Below, piece after piece: positions 1 to 8,278 of a DNA stretch of 64,000 nucleotides (positions are counted from its first letter, which is position 1; the number at the start of each line of letters is the position of its first letter). The position numbers were made by a program, and so were the translations under genes. Source of the DNA: Palaemon carinicauda (Eukaryota > Arthropoda > Malacostraca > Decapoda > Palaemonidae); NCBI RefSeq assembly GCF_036898095.1, contig NC_090765.1:36506798-36570797 (forward strand), in the 5' to 3' direction. The notes beneath the pieces are model-generated. The model was not told the origin of the DNA. It searched no databases and worked only from the letters and a program-made list of their open reading frames with translations.

Positions 1-119
1 TGAGCTTTCGCAGTACAGGTGTTTTTCTTCAAATAAATCCTTGAACTCTTTTTTTTGTATCGGATTAATTGTTGATGACTTAGATCGTTTTTTTGGAATT
101 TTCCCTTGACCAATTCAAA

Positions 120-2558
120 ATGGCTGACCTTTCACAAGTTCCCAAGTTCAGAAAATGCAATGCTAGGGACTGTCATAGGCGTCTTCCAAAGGCTTCTATC
201 GACCCTCACACTGTTTGTTCCAATTGTCGGGATAAAACCTGTCAATTGGAAGATCGGTGTGAGGAATGAGTGGGCCTTTCGGAATTCGATTTTATCGAAT
301 TTGAGAAGTATACACACAGACTAGAGAGAGATAGGGTAAGGAGAAGTTCTTCTAGGTCGGTAGATTTTTCCTCTCCACATGCCCCTGAAACTAATCCTTC
401 CCCTGTAGTGGTTGTTCCTAACCCCCCTCCTAGCACTCAGGAACCATCGATGGCAGACATGATGCGTGCTATCCATGCCTTGGGGGAGAGAGTTGAGTCC
501 CTTGCAAGTGACCGCAATCAACTCTTAGCAGACGTTAAGGAACTAAAGTGCCAAAGTGCCGCGGGAAGTGTTAAAGTGCCTAGTGTTTCTCAAAGTGTTG
601 TGAACAGTGTTGCGCTTGAGGGTTCGTCTGTTCGTGCCTGTCGTCCTCCTAGTCCGGGACCTCTTGCAAGCTCCCAAGCCCAGGGGAGAAGCAATGTCGT
701 ACGACTCATGGGTTCGAGAGGCCTTGATCAGCGAACAGACGTTTCCCTCCATGGTATCAGGCGTATCTCCCCAAGATCGCCCCTACCAACGTAAGACGAG
801 AGAGCCCGTTTTTACCTCGTCGTCCGAAGGTGTTTCTCGTAAGAAACCTTGGACCAAGGTCTCACGACCTTTGAAGCGTAAGTCGGTCCCTTCAGGACAA
901 GTCCAACGTCCCGGTTGTAGCCACTGGGTCAGTTCGGACTCGTTGCCGTCATCTTATGACTGCTCACCTCCTAAGAGAGGCAAAGCGGTGCCGCCTCAGT
1001 CGCTCACCCCGTCTGTTGCCGCACCTGCTGCCGTAGACCCTAAATGGGTGTTGCTGCAGGACATGCAGTCCAAGCTTGCGTCCTTGATGGAGGACTTTAA
1101 TGCGGAGAAGGTTGCTGCTGAACCTTCTGGCCAACAACCATCCAAGCGGTCTGTATTGCGTCCTGTTGACGCTGAGGTTACTTTCTCGCGTCTACCAGTT
1201 GGGGTTGTACCTCCACCGTTGCGACCCAGTGTGGGTTGCCAGCCGCATGTTGACGTTAGGCGACGCAAGGAGGTGGTTGTTGACGTTCAGGACGTTCAGC
1301 AACCATCAGAGGTGACTTGTTTTGACGCGGTGCGTCAACCTCCGCAACCCGGTATGGTGTTGACTGCACAACCCAGACGGTCTAAACAGTCTCGGGTGGA
1401 CGCTGTGCGTCCTCGCGCACCCATGGTTGTTGACAGTTCACAGACTGTGCAGCAGTTCCATGACGCTGCGTCCGGCTCCGTCACGCATGCACCAGTGCGA
1501 CCGGACTCAGCGAGCCATTGTTGCCCACTCCTTTGCCGTTTCCTCATCAGTTTTCAGATGAGGAACTATCAGATGAGGACGTTGCTGAACCACAAGAGGA
1601 TCAACCTTCAGAACTTGACGAGCCTAAGACAACTCAACCATCATTGGACTTTAGAAAAGTCTTGACTTTATTTAAGGAGTTGTTCCCTGACCACTTTGTT
1701 TCTGTGGCTCCTCGTTCGCCGCCGTCAGAGTTTGTATTAGGCGTGCCTGCTACCGCACCTGCCTTTACTAAACTCGTTCTCTCACGCTCATCCAAGAGAG
1801 CTTTGCGGCTGTTGGGAGATTGGTTAGAGACTAAGAAGAGTTTAGGAAAGACAGCATTTGCCTTTCCCCCATCTAAACTCTCGTCTAGATCGAGCGTCTG
1901 GTATGCTATGGGAGAAGTTCTCGGCTTGGGAGTTCCTGCCTCTGCCCAGGGCGACTTCTCAAGTCTTGTAGACTCTCCCCGCCGCCTTGCCATGAGACGC
2001 TCGAAGATTTGTTGGTCACCATCGGACCTGGACCACCTTCTCAAAGGTATATTTAGGGCTTTTGAAGTCTTTAACTTCCTAGACTGGTGCTTAGGAGCCC
2101 TGAGCAGGAAAATCTCTTCTGCAGATAAGGATGTTTCCTTGCTCATTATGTCCTGCATGGACAAGGCCGTCCGTGATGGGTCCAACGAGCTAGCCGCCTC
2201 TTTCACATCCGGAGTCCTGAAGAAGCGTGAGTCTCTATGTTCTTTCCTGTCTGCTGGAGTGACGCCATGCCAAAGATCTGAGCTACTCTTTGCTCCCCTT
2301 TCCAAGTGCCTGTTTCCTGAAGTCTTGGTAAAGGAAATTGCCTTATCTTTAGTTCAGAAGGACACCCACGATCTAGTTGCGTCCTCGGCTCGCAAAGCTC
2401 CCCCTTTGCCTACATTGTCTTCTAGACCGAGGATAGACACTCCAGCGTCTCGCTTTATTCCGCCCTTTCGTGGCAGAGCCTCCAGCAGAGGAGGTGCTCG
2501 TGCTGAAGGGAAGCGAGGGAAGAGGAAAGGATCCAAGTCCTCTAAGGGCAGAGTCTGA
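120..2558 (+). pseudogene. DIRS gag-like ORF1, family B copy 1, broken
   Basis: The frame opens at ATG 120. Its N-terminus is rich in Cys and His (CNARDCH near residues 13-19, then CSNC, TCQLED, RCEE), which looks like a zinc-binding cluster. A TGA at 267-269 stands where the motif predicts the last Cys of RCEEC. The frame then passes through a coiled, acidic stretch. It shifts near 740-750: family A lacks one base here and stays in frame. It shifts again near 1490-1520. The C-terminal part (1518-2558, 346 residues) is the best conserved gag block and ends in a basic tail (SSRGGARAEGKRGKRKG), typical of nucleic-acid binding. Gag is presumed to form the particle or RNP. With one nonsense codon and two shifts this copy cannot make full-length gag. 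The family assignment rests on position and composition, not on a search. Confidence 0.75.
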
Positions 2559-4602
2559 CTGCCCGCAACTTCAGACAGCAGTAGGAGCCAGACTCAAGAA
2601 CTTCTGGCAAGCCTGGGAGAAGAGAGGCGCAGATCTACAATCTGTGAAGTTACTCAGAGAGGGGTACAAAATCCCTTTTGTACGCAAACCCCCTCTAGCG
2701 ACGTCCCCCATCGATCTCTCTCCCAGGTACAGAGAGGAAGTAAAGAGACTAGCCCTGAAACTGGAAGTGTCTCTTTTGCTAGAGAAGGGAGCGGTGGTCA
2801 AAGTCTCGGACCTTCAATCACCGGGGTTTTACAACTGTCTCTTCCTAGTATCAAAGACGACAGGAGGTTGGAGACCGGTGCTAGACGTCAGTGCTCTGAA
2901 TGTCTTTGTCACAAAGACGAAGTTTTCCATGGAGACCACAAAGTCAGTCTTAGCAGTGGTCAGAAAGGAAGACTGGATGGTCTCGCTAGACCTAAGGGAC
3001 GCCTACTTCCACATCCCCATTCACTCAGACTCCCAACCTTTTCTGAGATTCGTCTTCGAAGATGTGGTTTACCAGTTTCGGGCCCTGTGCTTTGGCCTAA
3101 GCACAGCTCCTCTCGTTTTTACGAGGCTGATGAGGAATGTGGCCAAATTCCTCCACTTATCGGACATCCGAGCCTCCCTTTATTTGGACGACTGGCTTCT
3201 CAGAGCCTCTTCCAGTCGTCGCTGTCTGAAGGATCTCAAGTGGACTCTAGATCTGACCAAGGAATTGGGACTCCTAGTCAATTTGGAAAAGTCGCAGCTG
3301 GTCCCATCCCAAACTATTGTGTATTTAGGGATGGAGATTCACAGTCAAGCTTTTCGGGCTTTTCCGTCGGCTCCCAGAATAGATCAAGCCCTGCTATCCA
3401 TCCAGAAGATGCTGAAGAAAGAACGCTGCTCAGTCAGGCTGTGGATGAGTCTGGTGGGGACGCTGTCATCCCTGGAGCAATTTGTTTCCCTAGGAAGACT
3501 ACACCTCCGTCCTCTTCAATTCCATCTGGCTTTTCACTGGAAAAAGGACAAGACGCTAGAGGCGGTCTCGATCCCGATTTCCGGAAAGATAAAGTCTTGT
3601 CTGACTTGGTGGAAGGACAATATCAACCTAAGAGAGGGTCTTCCCCTGGCTGTTCAGATACCCAACCACGTTCTCTTCTCGGACGCATCGGACTTGGGCT
3701 GGGGCGCGACGCTGGACGGTCGGTAATGCTCAGGTCTGTGGAACTCGAGTCAGAGGAGCATGCATATCAACTGCAAGGAGCTGTTGGCAGTTCATCTGGC
3801 CTTGAAAAGCTTCGAGTATCTCCTTCGAGGCAAAGTGGTGGAAGTAAACTCGGACAACACCACGGCCTTGGCGTACATCTCCAAACAAGGAGGTACCCAC
3901 TCACTGACGTTGTACAAGATCGCAAGGGACCTGCTCATCTGGTCAAAAGGTCGGGACATCTCCCTAGTAACGAGGTTCATCCAGGGCGACTTGAACGTCA
4001 TAGCAGATTGTCTCAGTCGGAAAGGGCAGGTAATTCCAACCGAATGGACCCTCCACAAGGATGTGTGCAAGAGTCTTTGGGCCACTTGGGGTCAACCAAC
4101 CATAGACCTCTTTGCAACCTCGCTGACCAAGAGGCTTCCAATATATTGCTCTCCAGTCCCGGACCCAGCAGCAATACATATAGATGCCTTCCTCCTAGAT
4201 TGGTCACATCTGGATCTCTACGCATTCCCACCGTTCAAGATTGTCAACAAGGTACTGCAGAAGTTCGCATCTCACGAAGGGACAAGGTTGACGTTAGTTG
4301 CTCCCCTCTGGCCCGCGAGAGAATGGTTCACCGAGGTACTTCGATGGTTAGTAGACGTTCCCAGAAGTCTTCCTCTAAGAGTAGACCTTCTACGTCAGCC
4401 CCACGTAAAGAAGGTACACCAAAGCCTCCACGCTCTTCGTCTGACTGCCTTCAGACTATCGAAAGACTCTCAAGAGCTAGAGGCTTTTCGAAGGAGGCAG
4501 CCAGTGCGATTGCTAGAGCAAGGAGAGCGTCTACCATTAGAGTCTACCAATCGAAGTGGGAAGTCTTCCGAGACTGGTGCAAGTCAGTTTCTGTATCCTT
4601 GA
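2470..4602 (+). pseudogene. Reverse transcriptase / RNase H / methyltransferase-like ORF, family B copy 1, one nonsense codon
   Basis: This frame overlaps the end of gag by 89 nt in a different phase and has no obvious ATG, so it may be reached by frameshift or reinitiation. RT motifs are clear: LDLRDAYFHIP, CFGLSTAP and the catalytic YLDDW (3181-3195), followed by VYLGMEI. RNase H starts with LFSDASDLGWGAT (about 3678-3714), with Glu in NCKELLAV and Asp in NSDNTTALAY and IADCLSR. The block from QPTIDLFATSL through DAFLLDWSH and YAFPPFKIV to PLWPAREWF matches the phage-type methyltransferase-like domain known in DIRS elements. A TAA at 3724-3726 interrupts the frame just after the first RNase H motif. 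Family A has a glutamate codon there, so this looks like a single-base lesion. The frame ends at 4602, inside the recombinase ORF. Confidence 0.88.
2868..4322 (+). other. Long open frame over RT/RNase H, in phase with the recombinase ORF
   Basis: The recombinase reading frame has no stop codon from 2868 to its likely start at 4323. That gives 485 extra codons read in another phase of the RT/RNase H/methyltransferase sequence. The predicted protein is rich in Ser, Gly, Pro, Arg and Gln and shows no recognisable fold. Large overlaps between RT and recombinase frames are known in DIRS elements. This stretch could be a by-product of codon use in the RT frame or a genuine N-terminal extension. The part of family A that corresponds to its 3' end is also open (16602-17033), even though the overlapping RNase H frame has stops there. 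Confidence 0.35.
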
Positions 4603-5516
4603 CCAGTACCTCTGTAGCCCAAATAGCTGATTTTCTCTTATACCTGAGAAAAGGACGATCCCTTTCAGCTCCCACTATCAAGGGCTACAGAAGCATGTTG
4701 GCATCGGTCTTCCGGCATAGAGGCTTAGATCTTTCCAACAATAAAGATCTGCAAGACCTCCTTAAGTCTTTTGAGACCACTAAGGAGCGTCGTTTGGCTA
4801 CTCCTGGGTGGAATTTAGACGTGGTACTAAGATTCCTCATGTCAGACAGGTTTGAGCCTTTACAGTCAGCCTCCCTGAAAGATCTCACTCTTAAGACTCT
4901 TTTCCTGGTATGCTTAGCCTCGGCTAAAAGAGTCAGTGAGATTCATGCCTTCAGCAAGAACATCGGATTTTCGTCGGAAAAAGCTACTTGTTCGCTGCAA
5001 CTTGGTTTTCTAGCCAAAAATGAGCTACCTTCTCAACCTTGGCCTAAATCTTTCGATATTCCCAGCTTATCGGAGATCGTAGGCAATGATCTAGAAAGAG
5101 TCTTATGCCCTGTTAGAGCTCTTAAGTTCTATTTAGATCGTACTAAACCTTTACGAGGCCAATCTGAAGCTTTATGGTGTTCAGTTAAGAAACCATCCTT
5201 GCCTATGTCAAAGAATGCTTTGTCATACTTTATCAGATTGTTAATACGAGAAGCTCATTCACATCTGAGTGAGGAAGACCGATCTTTGCTTAAGGTTAAG
5301 ACGTACGGAGTTAGAGCTGTAGCAACTTCCGTGGCCTTTAAGCAAAATAGATCTCTGCAAAGTATAATGGACGCAACCTATTGGAGAACCAAGTCAGTGT
5401 TCGCGTCATTTTACTTGAAAGATGTCCAGTCTCTTTACGAGAACTGCTACACACTGGGACCATTCGTAGCAGCGAGTGCAGTATTGGGTGAGGGCTCAAC
5501 CACTACAATTCCCTAA
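4323..5516 (+). CDS. Tyrosine recombinase (YR), DIRS family B copy 1
   Basis: A 397-residue integrase/recombinase expected to integrate the circular DNA form of the element. I chose ATG 4323 because the YR-like sequence begins after a Ser/Arg/Lys-rich leader; the frame is open further upstream. The N-terminal core-binding part contains SRARGFSKEA, a helix-rich stretch and APTIKGYRSML. The catalytic domain shows Arg at residue 203 (AKRVSEIHAF), the second box at residues 328-331 (YGVR) and the nucleophile Tyr at residue 364 (FASFYLKDVQ). The second box normally starts with His; here codon 5304-5306 is TAC, while the other assembled copy has CAC. The ORF is complete otherwise. It overlaps the RT ORF end by 280 nt. 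Confidence 0.9.
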   Translation: MVHRGTSMVSRRSQKSSSKSRPSTSAPRKEGTPKPPRSSSDCLQTIERLSRARGFSKEAASAIARARRASTIRVYQSKWEVFRDWCKSVSVSLTSTSVAQIADFLLYLRKGRSLSAPTIKGYRSMLASVFRHRGLDLSNNKDLQDLLKSFETTKERRLATPGWNLDVVLRFLMSDRFEPLQSASLKDLTLKTLFLVCLASAKRVSEIHAFSKNIGFSSEKATCSLQLGFLAKNELPSQPWPKSFDIPSLSEIVGNDLERVLCPVRALKFYLDRTKPLRGQSEALWCSVKKPSLPMSKNALSYFIRLLIREAHSHLSEEDRSLLKVKTYGVRAVATSVAFKQNRSLQSIMDATYWRTKSVFASFYLKDVQSLYENCYTLGPFVAASAVLGEGSTTTIP

Positions 5517-5918
5517 TTCCATATCCTTTTAATCTGTCTCTTGAAATGTTTTTAATGTTGTTTTTTTATGGGTTGTCCGGAAGGCTAAGAAGCCTTTCGC
5601 ATCCTGGTTGATTTGGCGGGTGGTCAAAGTCATTTCTTGAGAGCGCCCAGATTAGGGGTTTGATGAGGTCCTGTTGTATGGGTTGCAGCCCTTGATACTT
5701 CAGCTCCTAGGGGTCTGTCAGCATCCTAAGAGGATCGCGAGGCTCCGTAAGGAAGACGTACTTACAAGGCAGAGTAATCGTCTAAGTCGACTTCCTTACC
5801 AGGTACCTATTTATTTTGTTTTTGTTATATTGATAACTTCCAAAATGAAATAAAAACTCTTAGCTTGTACGATGTAAACATATTTAACTGGTCTCTACCC
5901 ACCACCCTGGGTGTGAAT
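5517..5918 (+). other. 3' noncoding region of DIRS family B copy 1
   Basis: Noncoding sequence between the recombinase stop and the internal complementary region. It contains AATAAA at 5849-5854, a possible polyadenylation signal. It also has a block ending in CCCTGGGTGTGAATCAGCT that is nearly identical in families A and B just before their complementary regions. That conservation across diverged elements suggests a function in replication or in forming the end of the RNA. Confidence 0.6.
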
Positions 5919-6013
5919 CAGCTATTATATATTCACCGGCTAAGTTAAATATTTAAAAATGATATTTTAATTATAAAATAAATTTTTGAATATACTTACC
6001 CGGTGAATATATA
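5919..6013. repeat. Internal complementary region (ICR), DIRS family B copy 1
   Basis: The first part is the predicted complement of the missing left terminus (ending about 5958). The second part (5959-6013) is the reverse complement of the right outer end at about 6200-6254. Such a region, complementary to both termini joined head to tail, is diagnostic of DIRS elements. It is thought to act as a template for circularising the cDNA. Confidence 0.85.
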
Positions 6014-6254
6014 AATTAAACGACCTTCCCTTCCTCCCCAATAGAGACGCAGTGGAATGAGAAGAAATTGAGTCTTTGTTTACATCGAGTATGGTATCTG
6101 GCCGACAGTTGGCGCTGGTGGGCACACCCGCAACCTGTATAGCGATCGCTGGCGAGTTTTTACTGTTTTTTGTCTGTCGAGCATCGGAGTTGCAGCTATT
6201 ATATATTCACCGGGTAAGTATATTCAAAAATTTATTTCATAATTAAAATATCAT
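6014..6254 (+). repeat. Right terminal repeat, DIRS family B copy 1
   Basis: This runs from after the ICR to the outer end AATTAAAATATCAT. It contains the palindrome GCGATCGC at 6142-6149 within TATAGCGATCGCTGGCG, a string shared with the family A terminal repeats. Close to the outer end is CACCGGGTAAGTATATTC, whose GGTAAGT core resembles a splice donor. Confidence 0.85.
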
Positions 6255-6571
6255 ATTACTTAAAAAATTTGGTATATTTGCCAATCATTATTTGAAGAGA
6301 GCTTTGTACAAATCCTAATTAGTCTTAGTCCAATAATTACAGCTGGGGACATATTGAAATGGGCTAATTGTATTTGGGATTTTGTATTACATCAATTTCA
6401 TTATAATATATTTGTTATATGGTATCTCAAATTAGAGTAGTGACCAAAGAGAGAAGCATTCAACAAGAAGTTAAACCTACAGTGAGATCCTCCAGAGGAC
6501 TTTCCTCATTTTATTTTAACAAAGCATTGCCATTAATGAAATAGAACGTTAACTTACTTTGTGAGTTGCAG
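6255..6571 (+). other. Intronic sequence, no feature seen
   Basis: AT-rich sequence between the end of the DIRS element and the first putative host exon. I see no ORF or repeat of note. Confidence 0.5.
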
Positions 6572-6611
6572 GTATTTGGTTCAACTTGTTGTAAAACCTC
6601 TCCTCTGTCTG
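6572..6611 (+). CDS. Putative small host exon a (copy 1)
   Basis: Forty bases flanked by an acceptor (TTGCAG) and a strong donor (GTAAGTGTT). Read with two bases borrowed from an upstream exon it gives YLVQLVVKPLLCL, and that phase continues open into the next exon. The other phases hit stops. The upstream exon must lie before or within the family B element region, or outside the window. Probably the N-terminal part of the same LRR-type gene that continues at 7462 and beyond. There is no direct evidence of transcription. Confidence 0.5.
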
Positions 6612-6688
6612 GTAAGTGTTTTATTTCCATACTTACCTTCATTGATTAAATTCACTAATTTTCTATCATTCTTTACATTTTATTGTAG

Positions 6689-6767
6689 ACTAAGGCATCT
6701 GAGGCCTGGCTTCAACTCCCTCCTCAGCAGTTGGGGAGGGCTTTGGCAACTAATTTAAAGGAAGAAG
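6689..6767 (+). CDS. Putative small host exon b (copy 1)
   Basis: The acceptor TATTGTAG precedes ACTAAGGCATCT. In the phase set by exon a it reads a helix-like peptide containing LQLPPQQLGRALATNL. The donor after GAAGAAG is GTTAAA, which is weak; without splicing the frame ends at a TAA five bases on. It leaves one base over, which does not match exon 7462-8278 (phase 0), so a small exon may be missing between them or the donor is wrong. The hydrophobic segment of exon a followed by LPPQQL recalls the short helical boxes in front of leucine-rich repeats in E3 substrate receptors, but that is only a resemblance. Confidence 0.5.
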
Positions 6768-6984
6768 GTTAAACCATGGGAAGGGGAATTTTTTCTTTAT
6801 TGTTTTATTGAGAGGTTATCAAGTTGGTTCTTTCCCTTAACTTTTTTTCTATTCAGCGGTAAATTTGGAAACAATAGGTTTTAGTTAAGAAATATGGTTT
6901 TTCATCACCTTCCATGACTAAGGAGACCTAAGGAGAATAGAGTGGTGATCGGGGAATGGATCATTGAAATCAACCAATTTTTAA
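6768..6984 (+). other. Intronic sequence, no feature seen
   Basis: AT-rich intron sequence between putative exon b and the inverted-repeat element. Nothing coding or repeated is apparent. Confidence 0.5.
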
Positions 6985-7221
6985 TACTGAAATTTATGTT
7001 ATATTTCAATACTTACCTGCGAGAGACATATTTTCTGTCTTCTCACTTTATGATTGGAAGAGATAAGAAGGAGTTTTAAGGGTCTACTATGACTTCAATG
7101 ATATGAGGCACTTCAGAGAAGATTAGGGCCCTGGCAGATGCAATATCATCTCCCCCTGTAAAGGGAGATCATGTGCTGCCTAGCTGCCTGGAAGGAGAGA
7201 AGTAATTGGGAGAGAGATTGT

Positions 7222-7279
<58 letters not shown>

Positions 7280-7360
7280 GTTGAGAAGCCACACTTTGAG
7301 AACATGAGCACTGGGACTCTCAGGTAAGTATTGGAAATAATAAGTTTTATTGAAATTCTT
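6985..7360. mobile_element. MITE-like inverted-repeat element with an exon mimic
   Basis: The left end holds TTTCAATACTTACCTG and the right end holds CAGGTAAGTATTGGAAATA; these are reverse complements apart from a few bases, giving imperfect terminal inverted repeats of about 30 bp. Inside, a T54 run and AG are followed by 44 bases and then CAG/GTAAGT. This mimics polypyrimidine tract, acceptor, exon and donor. The 44-base piece has a related sequence at 11428-11474. Its phase does not fit the flanking host exons, so I treat it as repeat rather than exon. Confidence 0.6.
7224..7277 (+). repeat. Poly(T) run, 54 nt
   Basis: An uninterrupted homopolymer of 54 T followed by AGG. The other assembled copy also has 54 T at 24216-24269 but one extra G in front. 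The exact length is likely to be limited by sequencing accuracy. Confidence 0.9.
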
Positions 7361-7461
7361 TTTGTCTATTGCTTAGTAGGTAAAATTTTCAGTAGATTTT
7401 TTTTTAATCTTAGAAATTTTTTATCTATTGAATAGAATTTTAATGCTTATCTTTTTTCTAG

Positions 7462-8278
7462 GAATGCTCAAAAGAAGAATCCTCATTAGATTTACACCCT
7501 ACTGTTCAAAGTACCGTTTTCTCATCTAAGAAGAGGCATTCTGAGGAAAGCTATGCAAAAGAAGACAAGGGAAATCAGGATGATGCAAATTCATCACATG
7601 ATAACCAAGCTCTGGATTTGTCTTCAAGTTACTCGAAGAGAGAATCTCCTGTTAAAGAAGTTTCTGGTTGTGAAAATAAAGAGCCATCAGTTAATGATGA
7701 TGAAATTGCTACTTGTTCTATGAAGGAAAACGATGAGGAGCATAGTAAAAATTCTAAAAGTCCTTCTGTAGAGGCTGCAAAGTCTTCCCCCAAAAGTACT
7801 GAGATGTCTACTAAGGAAGGTCTTTGTAGCTTTGGAGAAGTCAAGGAAAGTAATGTTGAAAATATATCTACAAGTTGTAACAAAGAGGGCTCCCCTAATG
7901 TTGATAGAGAGGGAAATGAGGTAGAAGAAACTAATGGCAGTAATCCCAGAATCCAAAGTGCAATTGGTGATAAAGGGGATAATGCTGAAACTTCTAGTAA
8001 ACTACAATCTGAAGAAAACCTTGTATGCGTCTCTTCTGATAGCGAGGAAGAGCCTATGGAGATTGATGAAGATTTGCCTAAAGATTATACGAAGGTTTCC
8101 AAAAAAGTAAGCAAAAATGAGGAGGAAGTTCTGGAAAAGGTAAATGATAAGCAGCAAGTGAGTGTAGACAAAGTACCGTACAGGCAATTCACTGCTACAA
8201 ATAGCTCAAGTGAAAGGATACGCCAGAAAAGGGAAGGAAAAATTATTGTGGCTGCAGTCTCAGAAGATGACACCTTAG
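7462..8278 (+). CDS. Host gene exon c (copy 1): acidic Ser/Glu/Lys-rich region
   Basis: The acceptor TTTTTTCTAG and donor GTAAGG bound an 817-nt exon that is open throughout in one phase (272 residues). It encodes a low-complexity, probably disordered, strongly charged segment rich in Ser, Glu, Asp and Lys. Examples are SSKKRHSEES near the start and SSDSEEEPMEIDEDLPKDY near residue 195. Such SDSEEE stretches are typical casein-kinase-2-like targets and of nuclear proteins. The exon leaves one base (G) that joins exactly in phase to exon 10413-10593. I do not recognise an orthologue. Confidence 0.85.

Larger units (their letters stand above)
1..6254 (+). mobile_element. DIRS-like retrotransposon, family B, copy 1 (left end outside window)
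   Basis: A tyrosine-recombinase (DIRS-like) retrotransposon on the + strand. In order it carries a gag-like frame, a reverse transcriptase/RNase H/methyltransferase-like frame, a tyrosine recombinase frame, an internal complementary region (5919-6013) and a right terminal repeat ending about 6254. The right end is fixed by the internal complementary region, which holds the reverse complement of the two outer termini joined at about 5958/5959. The left terminal repeat is not in the window; it should begin near TTTTAAATATTTAACTT as predicted from that region. DIRS elements integrate as circles by recombinase and leave no target duplication, and none is seen. The element lies upstream of the first visible exons of the host gene, on the same strand. 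Confidence 0.9.

Noticed and set aside
7279..7322. A 44-nt exon with perfect splice sites in the host gene
   Set aside because: It lies inside an inverted-repeat element, has a related dispersed copy at 11428-11474, and joins in no phase to the neighbouring exons without a stop.
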